NCBI RefSeq assembly: GCF_023028345.1
Contig: NZ_CP095487.1
Coordinates: 558,001-622,000, forward strand
Length of the DNA: 64,000 nucleotides
Source of the DNA: Halorientalis marina
GTDB lineage: Archaea > Halobacteriota > Halobacteria > Halobacteriales > Haloarculaceae
Reading direction: 5' to 3'
Part shown: positions 26,275 to 35,345 of the stretch, one piece after another
How the letters are laid out: each line of letters opens with the position of its first letter
Position numbering within the stretch: position 1 is the stretch's first letter
Notes under the pieces: generated by a model
What the model was told of the DNA's origin: nothing
What the model saw: the letters and a program-made list of their open reading frames with translations, nothing else
The model's database searches: none
Position numbers and translations under genes: made by a program

Positions 26275-26787
26275 CTACTCGCTCGGGGTCGGCGTCGGCT
26301 CTTGCCCGATGAACTCGGCGCTGAAATCGATCTCGGCGGTGCCCGACGGCTCGGTGTCGCCGAGGTGCGTGTTGTCGAACACGATGTGGTACTGCCCCGG
26401 TTGCATATCGGTGTTCACGTCGAGGCTCTCGACGCGGGGCGCCTCGTGTGCTGCGTTGATGAGGTTCGGCTCCCGCTGGAACTTGTTGAGCTGGCCGGTC
26501 GTCATGACGTACAGGTCTATCGGGCCGTTCTCGACGACCTGGCCCGTGATTTCCATGGTGAAGGGCGTATCCCAGGCGAAGCCGGCGGCCAGGTACTGCC
26601 CTTTCTCCAGCGTGACCCTTGCGCTCTGTCCCCCTGCGGTCTCGTCGTTGAGGTTGAGCTCTTTGACGTTCGAGACCGCCTCGCCCCGTGGTGCCTTCTC
26701 GAATTTCTGCCCACCGAGCGCGTTTATCGAACTACACCCAGCGAATACCCCCGTCCCCAGTGTCGCGAGGACTGCACGTCGACGCAT
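26275..26787 (-). CDS. Probable lipoprotein, unknown
   Basis: A 170-residue protein with an N-terminal MRRRAVLATLGTGVFAGC signal: twin arginines and a lipobox ending at Cys18, fitting Tat export and lipid anchoring. The mature part is beta-rich with a VTLEKGQYLAAGFAWDTPFTMEITGQV segment and an acidic end rich in Pro/Thr. No family is recognised; a surface or binding role is likely. Confidence 0.8.
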   Translation of the reverse strand: MRRRAVLATLGTGVFAGCSSINALGGQKFEKAPRGEAVSNVKELNLNDETAGGQSARVTLEKGQYLAAGFAWDTPFTMEITGQVVENGPIDLYVMTTGQLNKFQREPNLINAAHEAPRVESLDVNTDMQPGQYHIVFDNTHLGDTEPSGTAEIDFSAEFIGQEPTPTPSE

Positions 26788-26989
26788 ACCTATGTTCCAC
26801 ACATCGCTGCTAAAAGGTATTCCGGGACTGACTCGTCCGTGTGTCTGATCGAAACCGCCACACGCCGCCGCTCGTCCGGTCCCCGGCGGGCACGAAGAGT
26901 AGCGTTTATATGGGATGAACGACCGTGATAGATTACGGCGAGCGTTCGCAGGGGTGAGGGGATCGCCTTGCAGTTCGCCGCGAACACAC

Positions 26990-27118
26990 ATGAGACGACG
27001 CTACACCGACGCGGAGAACACGGGCGTGCCGGTCGTTCCGATGCTGTCGGGACGAACCACCGCGGACCCGGCTGTCGACCTCGACGAGCAGGTCTACAGC
27101 CACCGTAGCGAAGTATAA
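26990..27118 (+). CDS. Doubtful 42-residue ORF, possibly the 5' part of a frameshifted gene
   Basis: First ATG after a good TATA box (TTTATATG near 26906-26913, expected start of RNA about 26936). The product starts MRRRYTDAENTG and ends HRSEV. A well-formed coding frame opens in another phase just before its stop (next entry), so the two may be one gene split by a frame change. Weak on its own. Confidence 0.3.
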   Translation: MRRRYTDAENTGVPVVPMLSGRTTADPAVDLDEQVYSHRSEV

Positions 27119-27387
27119 CGCCCGTCTTTTCGGTTCGATACTCCCGCCCAGAGCGGCGCCACCGGCTCGCCGCCCTCGCCGACACGGTCGCCGGCCGGGA
27201 CGACGCGGCACTCGGGACGGTCTACGGGTGCACGCTCGCCGACGACGAGCGGGCCGCGCGCCGGGACCGGATCGACGCCATCGACGCGGACCTGTCGGTC
27301 GAGCGCTGCCGGGAGTACAGAGAACGAATGGTCGAGCGCAGGCGTGCGACGGGCCGGCGGTCGACGCCCCCGGTCGTCACCGAGTGA
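27109..27387 (+). pseudogene. Open coding frame without a start codon
   Basis: After a TAG at 27106-27108 the frame stays open to TGA at 27385 with strong GC at third positions. Its product reads VFSVRYSRPERRHRLAALAD...YGCTLADDERAARRDRIDA...ERCREYRERM, a helical, charged protein. No ATG, GTG or TTG lies in the first about 60 codons. It may be the 3' part of a gene starting at 26990 that needs a frame change near 27106-27118, or a decayed remnant. Confidence 0.5.
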
Positions 27388-27429
27388 GTGGCCGTCCGGC
27401 CGCCGACCGCGATTCCGACCGACGTTTGG

Positions 27430-28428
27430 TCAGGCCAGCGCGAGCAGGTCCTCTGGCGGTTCACCGGGGAGGTCGTCGCGGTCGTGGGGCGCCTCGAAGT
27501 CCAGGTCGGGTCCGCGGGCGACGATGCGCGAGGGCGTCACGTCCGGGTGGGTCGTGTAGTAGTGTTCCTTGATGTGGTCCATGTTCACCGTCCCGGCGAC
27601 ACCCGGCGTCTGGAAGAGGTCACGCAGGTACGGCCAGAGGTTGTCGTACTGCTGAATCTGCCTGACGTTGCACATGAAGTGGGTGTGGTACACCTGGTCG
27701 AACCGGACCAGCGTGGTGTACATGCAGATATCGGCCTCGGTCAGGCGGTCGCCGGCGAGGTAGCGCTGGTCTTCGAGCACCTCGTCCCAGTGGTCGAGCG
27801 CGCCGAACAGGTCGTCGATGGCCTGGTCGTATGCCTCCTGGCTCGTGGCGAAGCCGGCGCGGTAGACGCCGTTGTTGATGGGCTCGTAGATGTCCTCGAT
27901 GATGCGGTCGACCTCCTCCTGGTAGCCCTCGGGGTAGAGGTCCACGTCGCGCTCGGCCACCGAATCCATCTCGGTATCGAGCATCCGGATGATCTCCGCC
28001 GACTCGTTGTTGACGACGGTGTCCTGCTTCTTGTCCCACAGCACGGGGACGGTCACGCGGCAGGTGGCGTCGGGATCGGCCGCGACGTAGGCTTCCCGGA
28101 GGTAGTCGAAGCCGTTGACGGAGTCGGGGGTACAGCCCTCCTTCTCGGGGGTGAACTGCCAGCCGTCCTCGCCGCGGTAGGGGTCGACGTAGTCGACGGT
28201 GATGGCGTCCTCGAGGCCCTTCAGCGCGCGGACGAGCAACGTCCGGTGGGCCCACGGACAGGCGTAACAGACGTAGAGGTGATAGCGGCCCGCCTCCGCG
28301 GGGAACTCCGCATCGGGGTCGTCCTCGATTTCGTTCCGGAAGGTGGTGGACTGGCGCTCGAACTCGCCGTCCTCGTTGGTCGATTCGTAGGTGTCGGTCC
28401 GCCACTCGCCGTCGACGAGTTGATTCAT
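27430..28428 (-). CDS. Glutathionyl-hydroquinone reductase-like GST family protein
   Basis: A 332-residue enzyme of the Xi-class GST family. The N-terminal thioredoxin fold has the CPWAHRTL motif with catalytic Cys ([11 protein letters not shown]), followed by [26 protein letters not shown] and the helical domain with [21 protein letters not shown] and [20 protein letters not shown]. Such enzymes reduce glutathionyl-hydroquinones. Haloarchaea use gamma-glutamylcysteine, so the physiological thiol is probably that; this is inference. Confidence 0.9.
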   Translation of the reverse strand: MNQLVDGEWRTDTYESTNEDGEFERQSTTFRNEIEDDPDAEFPAEAGRYHLYVCYACPWAHRTLLVRALKGLEDAITVDYVDPYRGEDGWQFTPEKEGCTPDSVNGFDYLREAYVAADPDATCRVTVPVLWDKKQDTVVNNESAEIIRMLDTEMDSVAERDVDLYPEGYQEEVDRIIEDIYEPINNGVYRAGFATSQEAYDQAIDDLFGALDHWDEVLEDQRYLAGDRLTEADICMYTTLVRFDQVYHTHFMCNVRQIQQYDNLWPYLRDLFQTPGVAGTVNMDHIKEHYYTTHPDVTPSRIVARGPDLDFEAPHDRDDLPGEPPEDLLALA

Positions 28429-28590
28429 ATCATTACGTTGGAGCGCCACACCCAAAAGGTGGGCAGTGACACGGGTGTCACCGACTGGTGGGACGGTCAC
28501 TGGACCGCGGATTCGCTCGCCGACGGCGCCCCCGCGACGGTTCGACGGGTTTTTGTACGCGCTCGGCCACGCTTTCGCCAAGAGACTCCC

Positions 28591-29121
28591 ATGTCGGACA
28601 AGCCTGCCTCGATGTACCGGCAGATCTCCAAGCCCGCGTACACGCGACGCGAGTACATCACGGGGATCCCCGGTTCGAAGATCGCACAGCACAAGATGGG
28701 CGACAAGCACAGAGAGCCCGAAGACTACCCGGTCCAGATCAGCCTCCTCGTCGAGGAGGAGGTCCAGCTCCGGCACGGCTCGATGGAGGCCTCCCGCCTG
28801 TCGGCCAACCGCCACCTCATCAAGGAACTCGGCGAGAACAACTACAAGATGGTCCTGCGGAAGTTCCCCCACCACGTCATCCGGGAGAACAAGCAGGCGA
28901 CCGGGGCCGGCGCCGACCGTGTCTCCGACGGGATGCGCCAGTCCTTCGGGAAGATCGTCGGCACCGCCGCCCGCATCCAGAAGGGCGAGCGCCTCTTTAC
29001 CGCCTACTGCGAGGTCGACCAGGCCGAGGCCGTCAAGGAAGCGTTCCGCCGCGCCTACAACAAGATCTCCCCGCCCTGCCGGATCACGGTCGAACGCGGG
29101 CAGGAACTGCTGATCGCGTAG
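28591..29121 (+). CDS. rpl10e: Large-subunit ribosomal protein L10e (uL16 family)
   Basis: A 176-residue ribosomal protein with the conserved N-terminus [41 protein letters not shown]-type loop (here [15 protein letters not shown]), [15 protein letters not shown] and the C-terminal Cys/Arg stretch. It shapes the tRNA path near the peptidyl-transferase centre. The gene is monocistronic with a T6 terminator downstream. Confidence 0.96.
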   Translation: MSDKPASMYRQISKPAYTRREYITGIPGSKIAQHKMGDKHREPEDYPVQISLLVEEEVQLRHGSMEASRLSANRHLIKELGENNYKMVLRKFPHHVIRENKQATGAGADRVSDGMRQSFGKIVGTAARIQKGERLFTAYCEVDQAEAVKEAFRRAYNKISPPCRITVERGQELLIA

Positions 29122-29135
29122 ACCGCTCTCCACGC

Positions 29136-29141
29136 TTTTTT
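29136..29141 (+). terminator. T6 tract after rpl10e
   Basis: Six T residues 15 bases after the rpl10e stop, in the form expected of archaeal intrinsic termination. Confidence 0.55.
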
Positions 29142-29166
29142 GGTTCCGCGCTCCTACCCCGAGCGT

Positions 29167-30033
29167 ATGCTCCGGCTCGCGGTCGCGACCGACGCCGAGA
29201 CCTACGAGCGCATGCAGGGGCCGCTCGCCGACCGCGGGATCGACGCCGAGTACGTGCAAACCGCACGGCGAACCGTTCCCATCGCCGACGCCGGCGAGGA
29301 GTGGGACGGGTTCGACGCCGGCTTCGTCTTCCCCTCGCGGCTGATGGAGGGTGGCGTCGCCGACGCCCTGCTCGCCGTCCCCTGGGTCAACGACCGCGAG
29401 GCCGTCCTCCGCTCCCGGAACAAGGGCGGTGCCCTCGCCCGTCTCGGCCGCGCGGACCTGCCCGTGCCCGACACGGTCGTCGTCTCCAATCCCGCCGACG
29501 AGGCCGACCTGATCGACGCTTTCGAGCGGTTCGAGCCGCCGGTCGTCGTCAAACCCAACTCGGCGACCCGCGGGGTCGGCGTCGCCAAGGCGACCGATCT
29601 CGACTCCTTTCTCGGCATCGTCGACTACCTCGACCTGGTGCACGACTACCGGGCCACGGGGGACCGCTCGTTTCTCGTCCAGGAGTACCTGCCCGACGCC
29701 CGCGACTACCGGGTGATGGTCGTCGACGGCGAGTACGTCGGGGCCGTCCAGCGCCGCCTCCCCGACGACGCCCTGGCCGCCGGCCAGTGGAAGCACAACG
29801 TCCACCGCGGGGCCGAGGCAACCGGCGTCGACCTCCCCGACGGCCTCCGCGACCTGGCCGAGCGAGCGGCCGACGCGCTCGGCGTGCCCTGGCTCGGCGT
29901 CGATCTCCTCGTCACCGAGGACCGGGCGGTCGTCAACGAGACGAACGCCCGCCCGACGATCGATAGCGCGACGAAGTACGAGGACGGCTTCTGGGACGAG
30001 GTGGCGGGGCTGGTCCGACGGACGGCGGACTAG
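29167..30033 (+). CDS. RimK-like ATP-grasp ligase
   Basis: A 288-residue ATP-grasp enzyme. After an N-terminal alpha/beta domain come RSRNKGGALARL, VVVKPNSATRGVGVAKA (ATP-binding lysine and Gly-rich loop), FLVQEYLPDARDYRVMVVDGEYVGAV and the Mg-binding GVDLLVTEDRAVVNETNARP. The family adds amino acids to proteins or small molecules (RimK, LysX, MptN, CofF); the exact substrate is uncertain. Start MLRLAVATD chosen. Confidence 0.85.
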   Translation: MLRLAVATDAETYERMQGPLADRGIDAEYVQTARRTVPIADAGEEWDGFDAGFVFPSRLMEGGVADALLAVPWVNDREAVLRSRNKGGALARLGRADLPVPDTVVVSNPADEADLIDAFERFEPPVVVKPNSATRGVGVAKATDLDSFLGIVDYLDLVHDYRATGDRSFLVQEYLPDARDYRVMVVDGEYVGAVQRRLPDDALAAGQWKHNVHRGAEATGVDLPDGLRDLAERAADALGVPWLGVDLLVTEDRAVVNETNARPTIDSATKYEDGFWDEVAGLVRRTAD

Positions 30034-30151
30034 CGTCGGTCGCGGATTCCCACGAATGACCGATTCGACCCCGGGGACGTCGGACGGACGGCGCATTCTC
30101 ACCCGAAACGACACGAATCTATATATAAGGGGATCGGCAAACGCGGAGAGT

Positions 30152-30517
30152 ATGTCCGCGTCACAGCGAGATGACGTGAGCTGGCCGTTCCTGGGGTTGG
30201 CTCTCGTCCTCGCCGCTGCCGTCGCCATCGGGTACGTCGTCTACCCGGCGACGCTCGGCGTCGACCGGCAACTGGCGGTCGCGTACGGTGGCCTCCTGGT
30301 CGCGTTCGCGCTCGCGTACAGCTATCGGCCGCTCCGGGAGTCCGGGATCGGCCAGCTACTGAGTGCGGCGTTTCTGATGCTGTTCGCCCTGTTTCACTAC
30401 CAGCAGACCGGTCGGGCCCCGGTCCTGACGCTCGGCCTCTTCGGCATCGCGCTGCTCGCCTTCTGCCACGAACTGTACAAGTTCGGGAGCGGTGTTTGGC
30501 GCGGGGCGGCGTCGTAA
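30152..30517 (+). CDS. Small four-helix membrane protein
   Basis: A 121-residue protein with four predicted membrane helices and the short loop FHYQQTGRAPV. The start MSASQRDD is chosen because TATATATAAG (30120-30129) lies about 27 bp upstream, giving a leaderless transcript; the longer frame from 30056 starts before the promoter. No family recognised. Confidence 0.75.
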   Translation: MSASQRDDVSWPFLGLALVLAAAVAIGYVVYPATLGVDRQLAVAYGGLLVAFALAYSYRPLRESGIGQLLSAAFLMLFALFHYQQTGRAPVLTLGLFGIALLAFCHELYKFGSGVWRGAAS

Positions 30518-30551
30518 CGGTTTCGCGGCGGCGCTGTTGCGGTTTCGTTGA

Positions 30552-30737
30552 CCAAGCATCCGTGCGAACGGAGTGAGCGCGGTTCACTGCTGGCGAACGA
30601 AGTGAGCCAGCAGACGTTTTTCGCCCACGTTTTTGCGACTAGTGCGGGACCGGAGGTCCCGCATACCATGTGAACGGGCACTCCGTGCCCGTGAGCAGAC
30701 GGGGTGCGCAGAGCGCACCCGCGAAATAAAAAGGTGG
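30552..30737 (-). repeat. Structured 3'-end element, copy C (expanded)
   Basis: Directly after the hsp20 stop on the minus strand: CCACCTTTTTATTT, then three hairpins in the place of hairpin 1 (GGTGCGC/GCGCACC, CGGGCAC/GTGCCCG, GCGGGACC/GGTCCCGC), CAAAAACGTGGGCGAAAAA, the CTGCTGGC/GCCAGCAG hairpin, GTGAACCGCG, a third hairpin and CGGATGC. Same linkers as copies A, B and D. Confidence 0.75.
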
Positions 30738-31124
30738 TTAGAGGTCGATGTCCGCGGAGTCGTCGGCGCGGTCGAACGAGACCTCGAGGACGCCGTTGTT
30801 GTAGGTGGCGGCGGCGGAGTGTTCGTCGACGCGGACGGGGAGGCGGACCCGTTCCTCGTAGTCGCGGCGGTCGGAGGCGGCGCTGACGGTGAGGATTTCG
30901 CCGTCGCACTTGAGGTCGATGGCTTCCTTCTCGACGCCGGGCATGTCCGCGACGACACGGATCTCCTCGTCGTCCTCGTGAACGTCGAGGTGGAGGTCGG
31001 ACCCGAACCCCGCGGGACCACCACGGTCCATGTGCACGTCCTCGCCCATCATCTCGTTCATCACCCGCTCGATCTCCCGCAGGATGTCGTCGATGGGGTC
31101 GTGGTCGTCGCGGTCGTCCTTCAT
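30738..31124 (-). CDS. Small heat-shock protein, Hsp20/alpha-crystallin family
   Basis: A 128-residue chaperone with an acidic N-terminal region and an alpha-crystallin domain (about residues 42-122): LDVHEDDEEIRVVADMPGVEKEAIDL, EERVRLPVRVDEHSAAATYNNGVLEVSF. The A-x-x-x-n-G-v-L motif appears as ATYNNGVLEV. It prevents aggregation of unfolded proteins. The C-terminal I-x-I anchor is poor (ADIDL). Confidence 0.9.
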   Translation of the reverse strand: MKDDRDDHDPIDDILREIERVMNEMMGEDVHMDRGGPAGFGSDLHLDVHEDDEEIRVVADMPGVEKEAIDLKCDGEILTVSAASDRRDYEERVRLPVRVDEHSAAATYNNGVLEVSFDRADDSADIDL

Positions 31125-31221
31125 ACCTGCCGGTAAGGTGTGGCCGTCGGAAAAGGTTTCCCACCTCGTCAGTTCTCGTAACGGGCCGAAGGCGGGCGAC
31201 AGCGGCCGATTCCCTCGACGG

Positions 31222-32244
31222 TCAGATATCGAAGCCGACGCCCATCGACTCGTCGGTCGTCGCCGTGCTCTCCGCGCGGTCGGCGGCGCCGGTGACGGCC
31301 CGGATGGCGTCGACGTTCTCGGGCACCACGTCGGACTCCTGGTGGATCGCCTGGAACAGGTAGAGATCGTTTCCTTCGACGGTAATCGACTCGCCCCAGA
31401 TCGCGTTCTCCCACACGTCGCCGCGGGGACGGCCCGCGTCCAGCGCGAACTCCTTGAGCTTCCCGGAGCCGTCGATAGCCAGGCGCTCGGGGACGACGAA
31501 CAGCCGCGACTCGGCTTCGAGCAGTTCGCGGACGCCTTCGGTGTCGGCGTCGGATGCGAGTTCGACGTTGACGCTGTGGGTGTGGGTCAGCGTCGCGGGC
31601 ACCTTCATCCCGAGCGTGTCGATGTCGAGGTCGGGGAAGATGGTGTTCACGTCGGGGCCGTGGTGGGAGGGGATGGTCACTGGGTCCGGGAGGGTGTCGT
31701 TGATGGGGCCACGCGAGGACTGGGCGGGGTCGCCGCCGCGGCGGACGAGCGTCGCGCGGACCTTCTCGACGCCGTACTCCTCGCGGAGGGGCGCGAGCAG
31801 TCGCGAGAGACCGGTCGTGTTACAGGAGACGACACGGACGTGGTCGGCGCCCTCGGCGTCACTGAAGTTCGAGCGGGCGTTGAAACTCACGTCCACGAGG
31901 TCGGCGTCCTCGCCGCCCTGGTAGAGCGCGGGCGTGTCGTGGGCCTCGTACATCGACTTGTTCTCGGCGCCGATGCCCGAGGGGCAGGCGTCGACGACCA
32001 CGTCGGCCGCGTCGACCAGTTCCTCGACCTCGCCGGCGAGGTCGATGCCGGCCTCGGCGAACTGGTCGACCCGCTCCTCGACGGCGGCATAGAGGGGATA
32101 GCCCTCCGCGACCGCGCGCTCGGCCTCGAAGTTCGGGCGGGTCTTCGCCACCCCGAGGACTTCCATGTCCGGTTGCGCGCGGACCGCGTCCGCCACCCGC
32201 TTGCCGATGGTTCCGTAGCCGTTGATTCCGACCCGAATTGTCAT
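31222..32244 (-). CDS. gap: Type II glyceraldehyde-3-phosphate dehydrogenase (archaeal)
   Basis: A 340-residue archaeal GAPDH. The N-terminal Rossmann motif is [16 protein letters not shown], catalytic Cys141 lies in SCNTTGLSR, and paired His194/His195 lie in IPSHHGPDV. It interconverts glyceraldehyde 3-phosphate and 1,3-bisphosphoglycerate. In haloarchaea the type II enzyme is linked mainly to gluconeogenesis (knowledge of the family, not seen here). The start MTIRVGIN is chosen five codons after an upstream alternative. Confidence 0.93.
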   Translation of the reverse strand: MTIRVGINGYGTIGKRVADAVRAQPDMEVLGVAKTRPNFEAERAVAEGYPLYAAVEERVDQFAEAGIDLAGEVEELVDAADVVVDACPSGIGAENKSMYEAHDTPALYQGGEDADLVDVSFNARSNFSDAEGADHVRVVSCNTTGLSRLLAPLREEYGVEKVRATLVRRGGDPAQSSRGPINDTLPDPVTIPSHHGPDVNTIFPDLDIDTLGMKVPATLTHTHSVNVELASDADTEGVRELLEAESRLFVVPERLAIDGSGKLKEFALDAGRPRGDVWENAIWGESITVEGNDLYLFQAIHQESDVVPENVDAIRAVTGAADRAESTATTDESMGVGFDI

Positions 32245-32336
32245 GTTCGGGAATGCCACAGCGACGGGGATAACGGTTTCGAGGTTCGCCGCTCGGATTT
32301 ACTCGCCACCGAGTTCCCCCGCCGGATTCCTTCCAC

Positions 32337-32366
32337 TGTGTGTGTACATAACACACAAAATTAAGT
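32337..32366 (+). promoter_or_regulatory. Promoter and TGTGTG...CACACA inverted repeat of the acyl-CoA synthetase
   Basis: A TGTGTG...CACACA repeat (about 32339-32356) lies directly before an AATTAAGTAC TATA-like box centred about 28 bp before the start codon. A regulator bound here would overlap the TFB site. The start of the divergent GAPDH gene is 93 bp away. Confidence 0.5.
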
Positions 32367-32389
32367 ACGGGTGGGGAGTTCACGCGGGT

Positions 32390-33925
32390 ATGTATCCCAC
32401 ACTGCGGGAGACGCTCGAACTCACCGCCGAAAAGTACCCGGAGCGGGACGCAATCGTGTATCCACGCCGCGACCAGCGGTGGACCTACGCGGAGTTCGAC
32501 CGGAAGGCCAACCGCCTGGCGAACGCGCTGGCGGACCTCGGCGTCGAGAAGGGCGACCGCGTCTCGACGATGCTGTACAACGGCTCCGAGATCGTCCTCA
32601 CGGTGTTCGCCTGCGCGAAACTCGGTGCGGTGTTCAACCCCCTGAACTACCGCCTCCCGGCCGGCGAAGTCGAGTACATCCTGAACGACGCCGAATCGCG
32701 GGTCTTGCTCTACGAGGACGACACCCGAGACGCGGTCCACGGCGCCCGTGACGCCCTCGATACCGTCGAGGAGTACATCTATATCGACGACGACGTGCCG
32801 GACGTCGCCCACGACTTCTACGGCCTGCTCGATGCGGCTTCGCCGGAGCGGCCCGACACCGTCGTCGAGGAGGACGACGTGTACGCCTTCATCTACACGT
32901 CGGGGACGACCGGCCGGCCGAAAGGCGTCGTCCACGAGCACCGTGACATGGTCGAGCACAACCTGATCTGCGTCGCGGAAGGGGGCCTCCGGAAGAACGA
33001 CGTGGGGCTATCGGCGCTCCCACTGTATCACTGCGCCGAGTTGCACGCCGCGCTGTTCCCGCGGATTCAGGTCGGCGCCACGAGCGTCATCCACCACGAG
33101 TTCGACCCCGCCGCCGTCCTGCAGGCCATCGAAGAGCACGACGTGTCGGTGATGTTCGCCGCGCCGACCGCGTGGAACGGGATGGCCCACGCCGCACGGG
33201 AGGTCGACGCCGACGTGTCCTCGCTCCGGCTCGGGATGTACGGCGCCTCGCCGATGCCCGAGGAGGTCCTGGACGCCTGCATGGAGCAGTTCTGCGACGA
33301 CTACCTCCAGGCCTACGGCATGACCGAGATCGGTCCCTGCGGGGTCTTCCAGCACCCCGAGGAACAGATCCCAAAGCAGGGCTCGGCCGGCGTCGCCGCG
33401 CTCAACCACGACCTCCGGGTGGTCGAACCCGACGGCGCTCCCGACGACGAGGTCGACACCGGTGAAATCGGCGAAATCCTCATCGCCGGCCCCTGTACGA
33501 TGCGGGAGTACTGGAACCGGCCGGAGGCGACCGCCGACTCGCTCCGCGAGGACGGCGGGACGGAGTGGTACTACACCGGCGACCTTGGCTATCTCGACGA
33601 CGATAGCTTCCTGTGGGTCGTCGACCGGAAGGACGACATGATCATCTCCGGCGGGGAGAACATCTACCCCACGGAGGTCGAGGACGTGCTCTTCGCCCAT
33701 CCCGACGTGGTCGAGGCGGCCGTCGTCGGCGAAGATCACGAGGAGTGGGGCCAGGCCGTCGTCGCCTACGTCGTCGGCGACACCGACGCGGAGACGCTGG
33801 AGGCGTACGTCCGCGACAGCGACGCCCTGGCAGACTTCAAACGGCCCCGGGAGTACCACTTCGTCGAGGAACTCCCGAAGAACCCCTCCGGCAAAGTCCA
33901 GAAGTTCAAGCTCCGGGAGGAGTAG
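32390..33925 (+). CDS. Acyl-CoA synthetase (AMP-forming)
   Basis: A 511-residue ANL-superfamily ligase. The P-loop A3 motif is YTSGTTGRPKGVVHEH; YGMTEIGPC (A5), YTGDLGYLD (A7), KDDMIISGGENIYP (A8) and the catalytic Lys motif PKNPSGKVQKFKLR (A10) follow. It activates a carboxylic acid, probably a medium or long-chain fatty acid, to the CoA ester. The N-terminus MYPTLRETLELTAEKYPERDAI is typical. Leaderless start supported by the TATA box. Confidence 0.92.
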   Translation: MYPTLRETLELTAEKYPERDAIVYPRRDQRWTYAEFDRKANRLANALADLGVEKGDRVSTMLYNGSEIVLTVFACAKLGAVFNPLNYRLPAGEVEYILNDAESRVLLYEDDTRDAVHGARDALDTVEEYIYIDDDVPDVAHDFYGLLDAASPERPDTVVEEDDVYAFIYTSGTTGRPKGVVHEHRDMVEHNLICVAEGGLRKNDVGLSALPLYHCAELHAALFPRIQVGATSVIHHEFDPAAVLQAIEEHDVSVMFAAPTAWNGMAHAAREVDADVSSLRLGMYGASPMPEEVLDACMEQFCDDYLQAYGMTEIGPCGVFQHPEEQIPKQGSAGVAALNHDLRVVEPDGAPDDEVDTGEIGEILIAGPCTMREYWNRPEATADSLREDGGTEWYYTGDLGYLDDDSFLWVVDRKDDMIISGGENIYPTEVEDVLFAHPDVVEAAVVGEDHEEWGQAVVAYVVGDTDAETLEAYVRDSDALADFKRPREYHFVEELPKNPSGKVQKFKLREE

Positions 33926-33934
33926 GGCGCCCGC

Positions 33935-35245
33935 TCACGGCTCCGTCAGCGCGTAGACGCGCCCGCCTTCGGTGGCCGTCCCGTGGGTCCCCACGTACAG
34001 GGTCCCGTCGACCACGGCGGGCTGTGACGTGACCGGTCGCTCTTCGGCCGTCTCGAAGCGCCATCGCTCCTCGCCGGTCGCCGTGTCGAACCCCATGACA
34101 GTCCCATTACCGCAGGCGTACACCGTGTCCCCCGCGACCGTCGGGGAGACGTCGGACGATTCGATCTGCACGCCCCACGCTCTGGTCCCATCGGCCGCGT
34201 CGACCGCGCTGAGCGTCTCACCGCCGGACGCGACGGTGCCGTAGTTACCCAGGGCGTACACGGTGCCGTCGGCCACCGCCGGCGAACTCACGTAGGCGTC
34301 GTCAGCCTCGAAGACCCACTCCTCGGTGCCGTCGCTCGCGTCGACCGCGGCGAGGTCGCCGTCCGTCGTCCCGTAGTAGACCGTGCCGTCGACCACGGCC
34401 GGTGACGATTCCACGTCGCCGTTGGCGTCGTGTTCCCAGCGGACCTCGCCGGTGGCCGCGTCGAGCGCCTGCACGTTACCCACGTACCCCGTGCCGACGT
34501 AGATCGTATCGTCGACGAGCGCTGGGTCGGATGTCATCCGGAACCCGCGCTCGTCTTTCCAGATCTCCTCGCCGGTGGCCGCGTCCACGGCCCGCACCCA
34601 CCCCTCGAAATCGCTGACGTAGACCACGCCACCGCCGACGACTGCGGAGTTCGTGGTGTAGCCGGTTTCGAGCGCCCATTCGCGCTCCCCGGTCGCGGCG
34701 TCGAAGGCGTACAGTCCGTTCGCGCCGCCGAAGTAGACGGTCCCGTCGACGACTGCCGGCGCTGTGTCGCCGGCATCGATATCGACCGTCCACTGCTCGT
34801 CACCGGTCGCCGCGTCGAGGGCGTACAGCGTGTCGTCCCACGACCCGAAGTAGACCGTCCCGCCGGTCGCGACGACCGGGCCGCGGATTTCGTCGCCGGT
34901 CTGGTAGGACCACGCCGCCGTTGCGCCATCGACCGGCCCGGTGGCGTCCGGAACGTGGCCGCTGTTCGCCCGGTCCCGGCTGAACATCGGGAACCCCGAC
35001 AGGTCCGCGAACGTCCCGCTCTCGGCGGTCCCACCGCCGTCGTCCGTCGCGCGCTCCTCGGCCGCCGTTCGGTCGCTTTCCGTCGTCCCCGTCGCGCCGT
35101 CCGGTGTCATTGCGCCCGTCGTTTCCGATTTCGGGGTGGCACCGTCTCCGTCGCCGCCGTCCTCACCGCCCGTACAGCCCGCGAGACCGGCACCGCCGGC
35201 GACGGCGACCGTCCGCAACCACTCGCGCCGCGTCCGCCGCGTCAT
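33935..35245 (-). CDS. Tat lipoprotein with PQQ-type beta-propeller repeats
   Basis: A 436-residue exported protein. The signal has RRTRREWLRTVAVAGGAGLAGC (twin-arginine region and lipobox Cys), then an acidic Gly-rich linker. About eight repeats of the form VVDGTVYYG...LYALDAATGEERW follow and should fold as a beta-propeller. Haloarchaeal genomes have many such outer-surface propellers; binding of PQQ is not implied. Start at the RR-containing Met; a 69-codon upstream extension is spurious. Confidence 0.9.
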   Translation of the reverse strand: MTRRTRREWLRTVAVAGGAGLAGCTGGEDGGDGDGATPKSETTGAMTPDGATGTTESDRTAAEERATDDGGGTAESGTFADLSGFPMFSRDRANSGHVPDATGPVDGATAAWSYQTGDEIRGPVVATGGTVYFGSWDDTLYALDAATGDEQWTVDIDAGDTAPAVVDGTVYFGGANGLYAFDAATGEREWALETGYTTNSAVVGGGVVYVSDFEGWVRAVDAATGEEIWKDERGFRMTSDPALVDDTIYVGTGYVGNVQALDAATGEVRWEHDANGDVESSPAVVDGTVYYGTTDGDLAAVDASDGTEEWVFEADDAYVSSPAVADGTVYALGNYGTVASGGETLSAVDAADGTRAWGVQIESSDVSPTVAGDTVYACGNGTVMGFDTATGEERWRFETAEERPVTSQPAVVDGTLYVGTHGTATEGGRVYALTEP

Positions 35246-35345
35246 GCGCGGACGTTCGGACGGGGTGAAATTAGTTCTCCGCTCGATGTGAGCGCGTGAG
35301 GTGTCCGGCGCAACGACTATTCCGCCGCCGGCCCCAGACTTCGGT

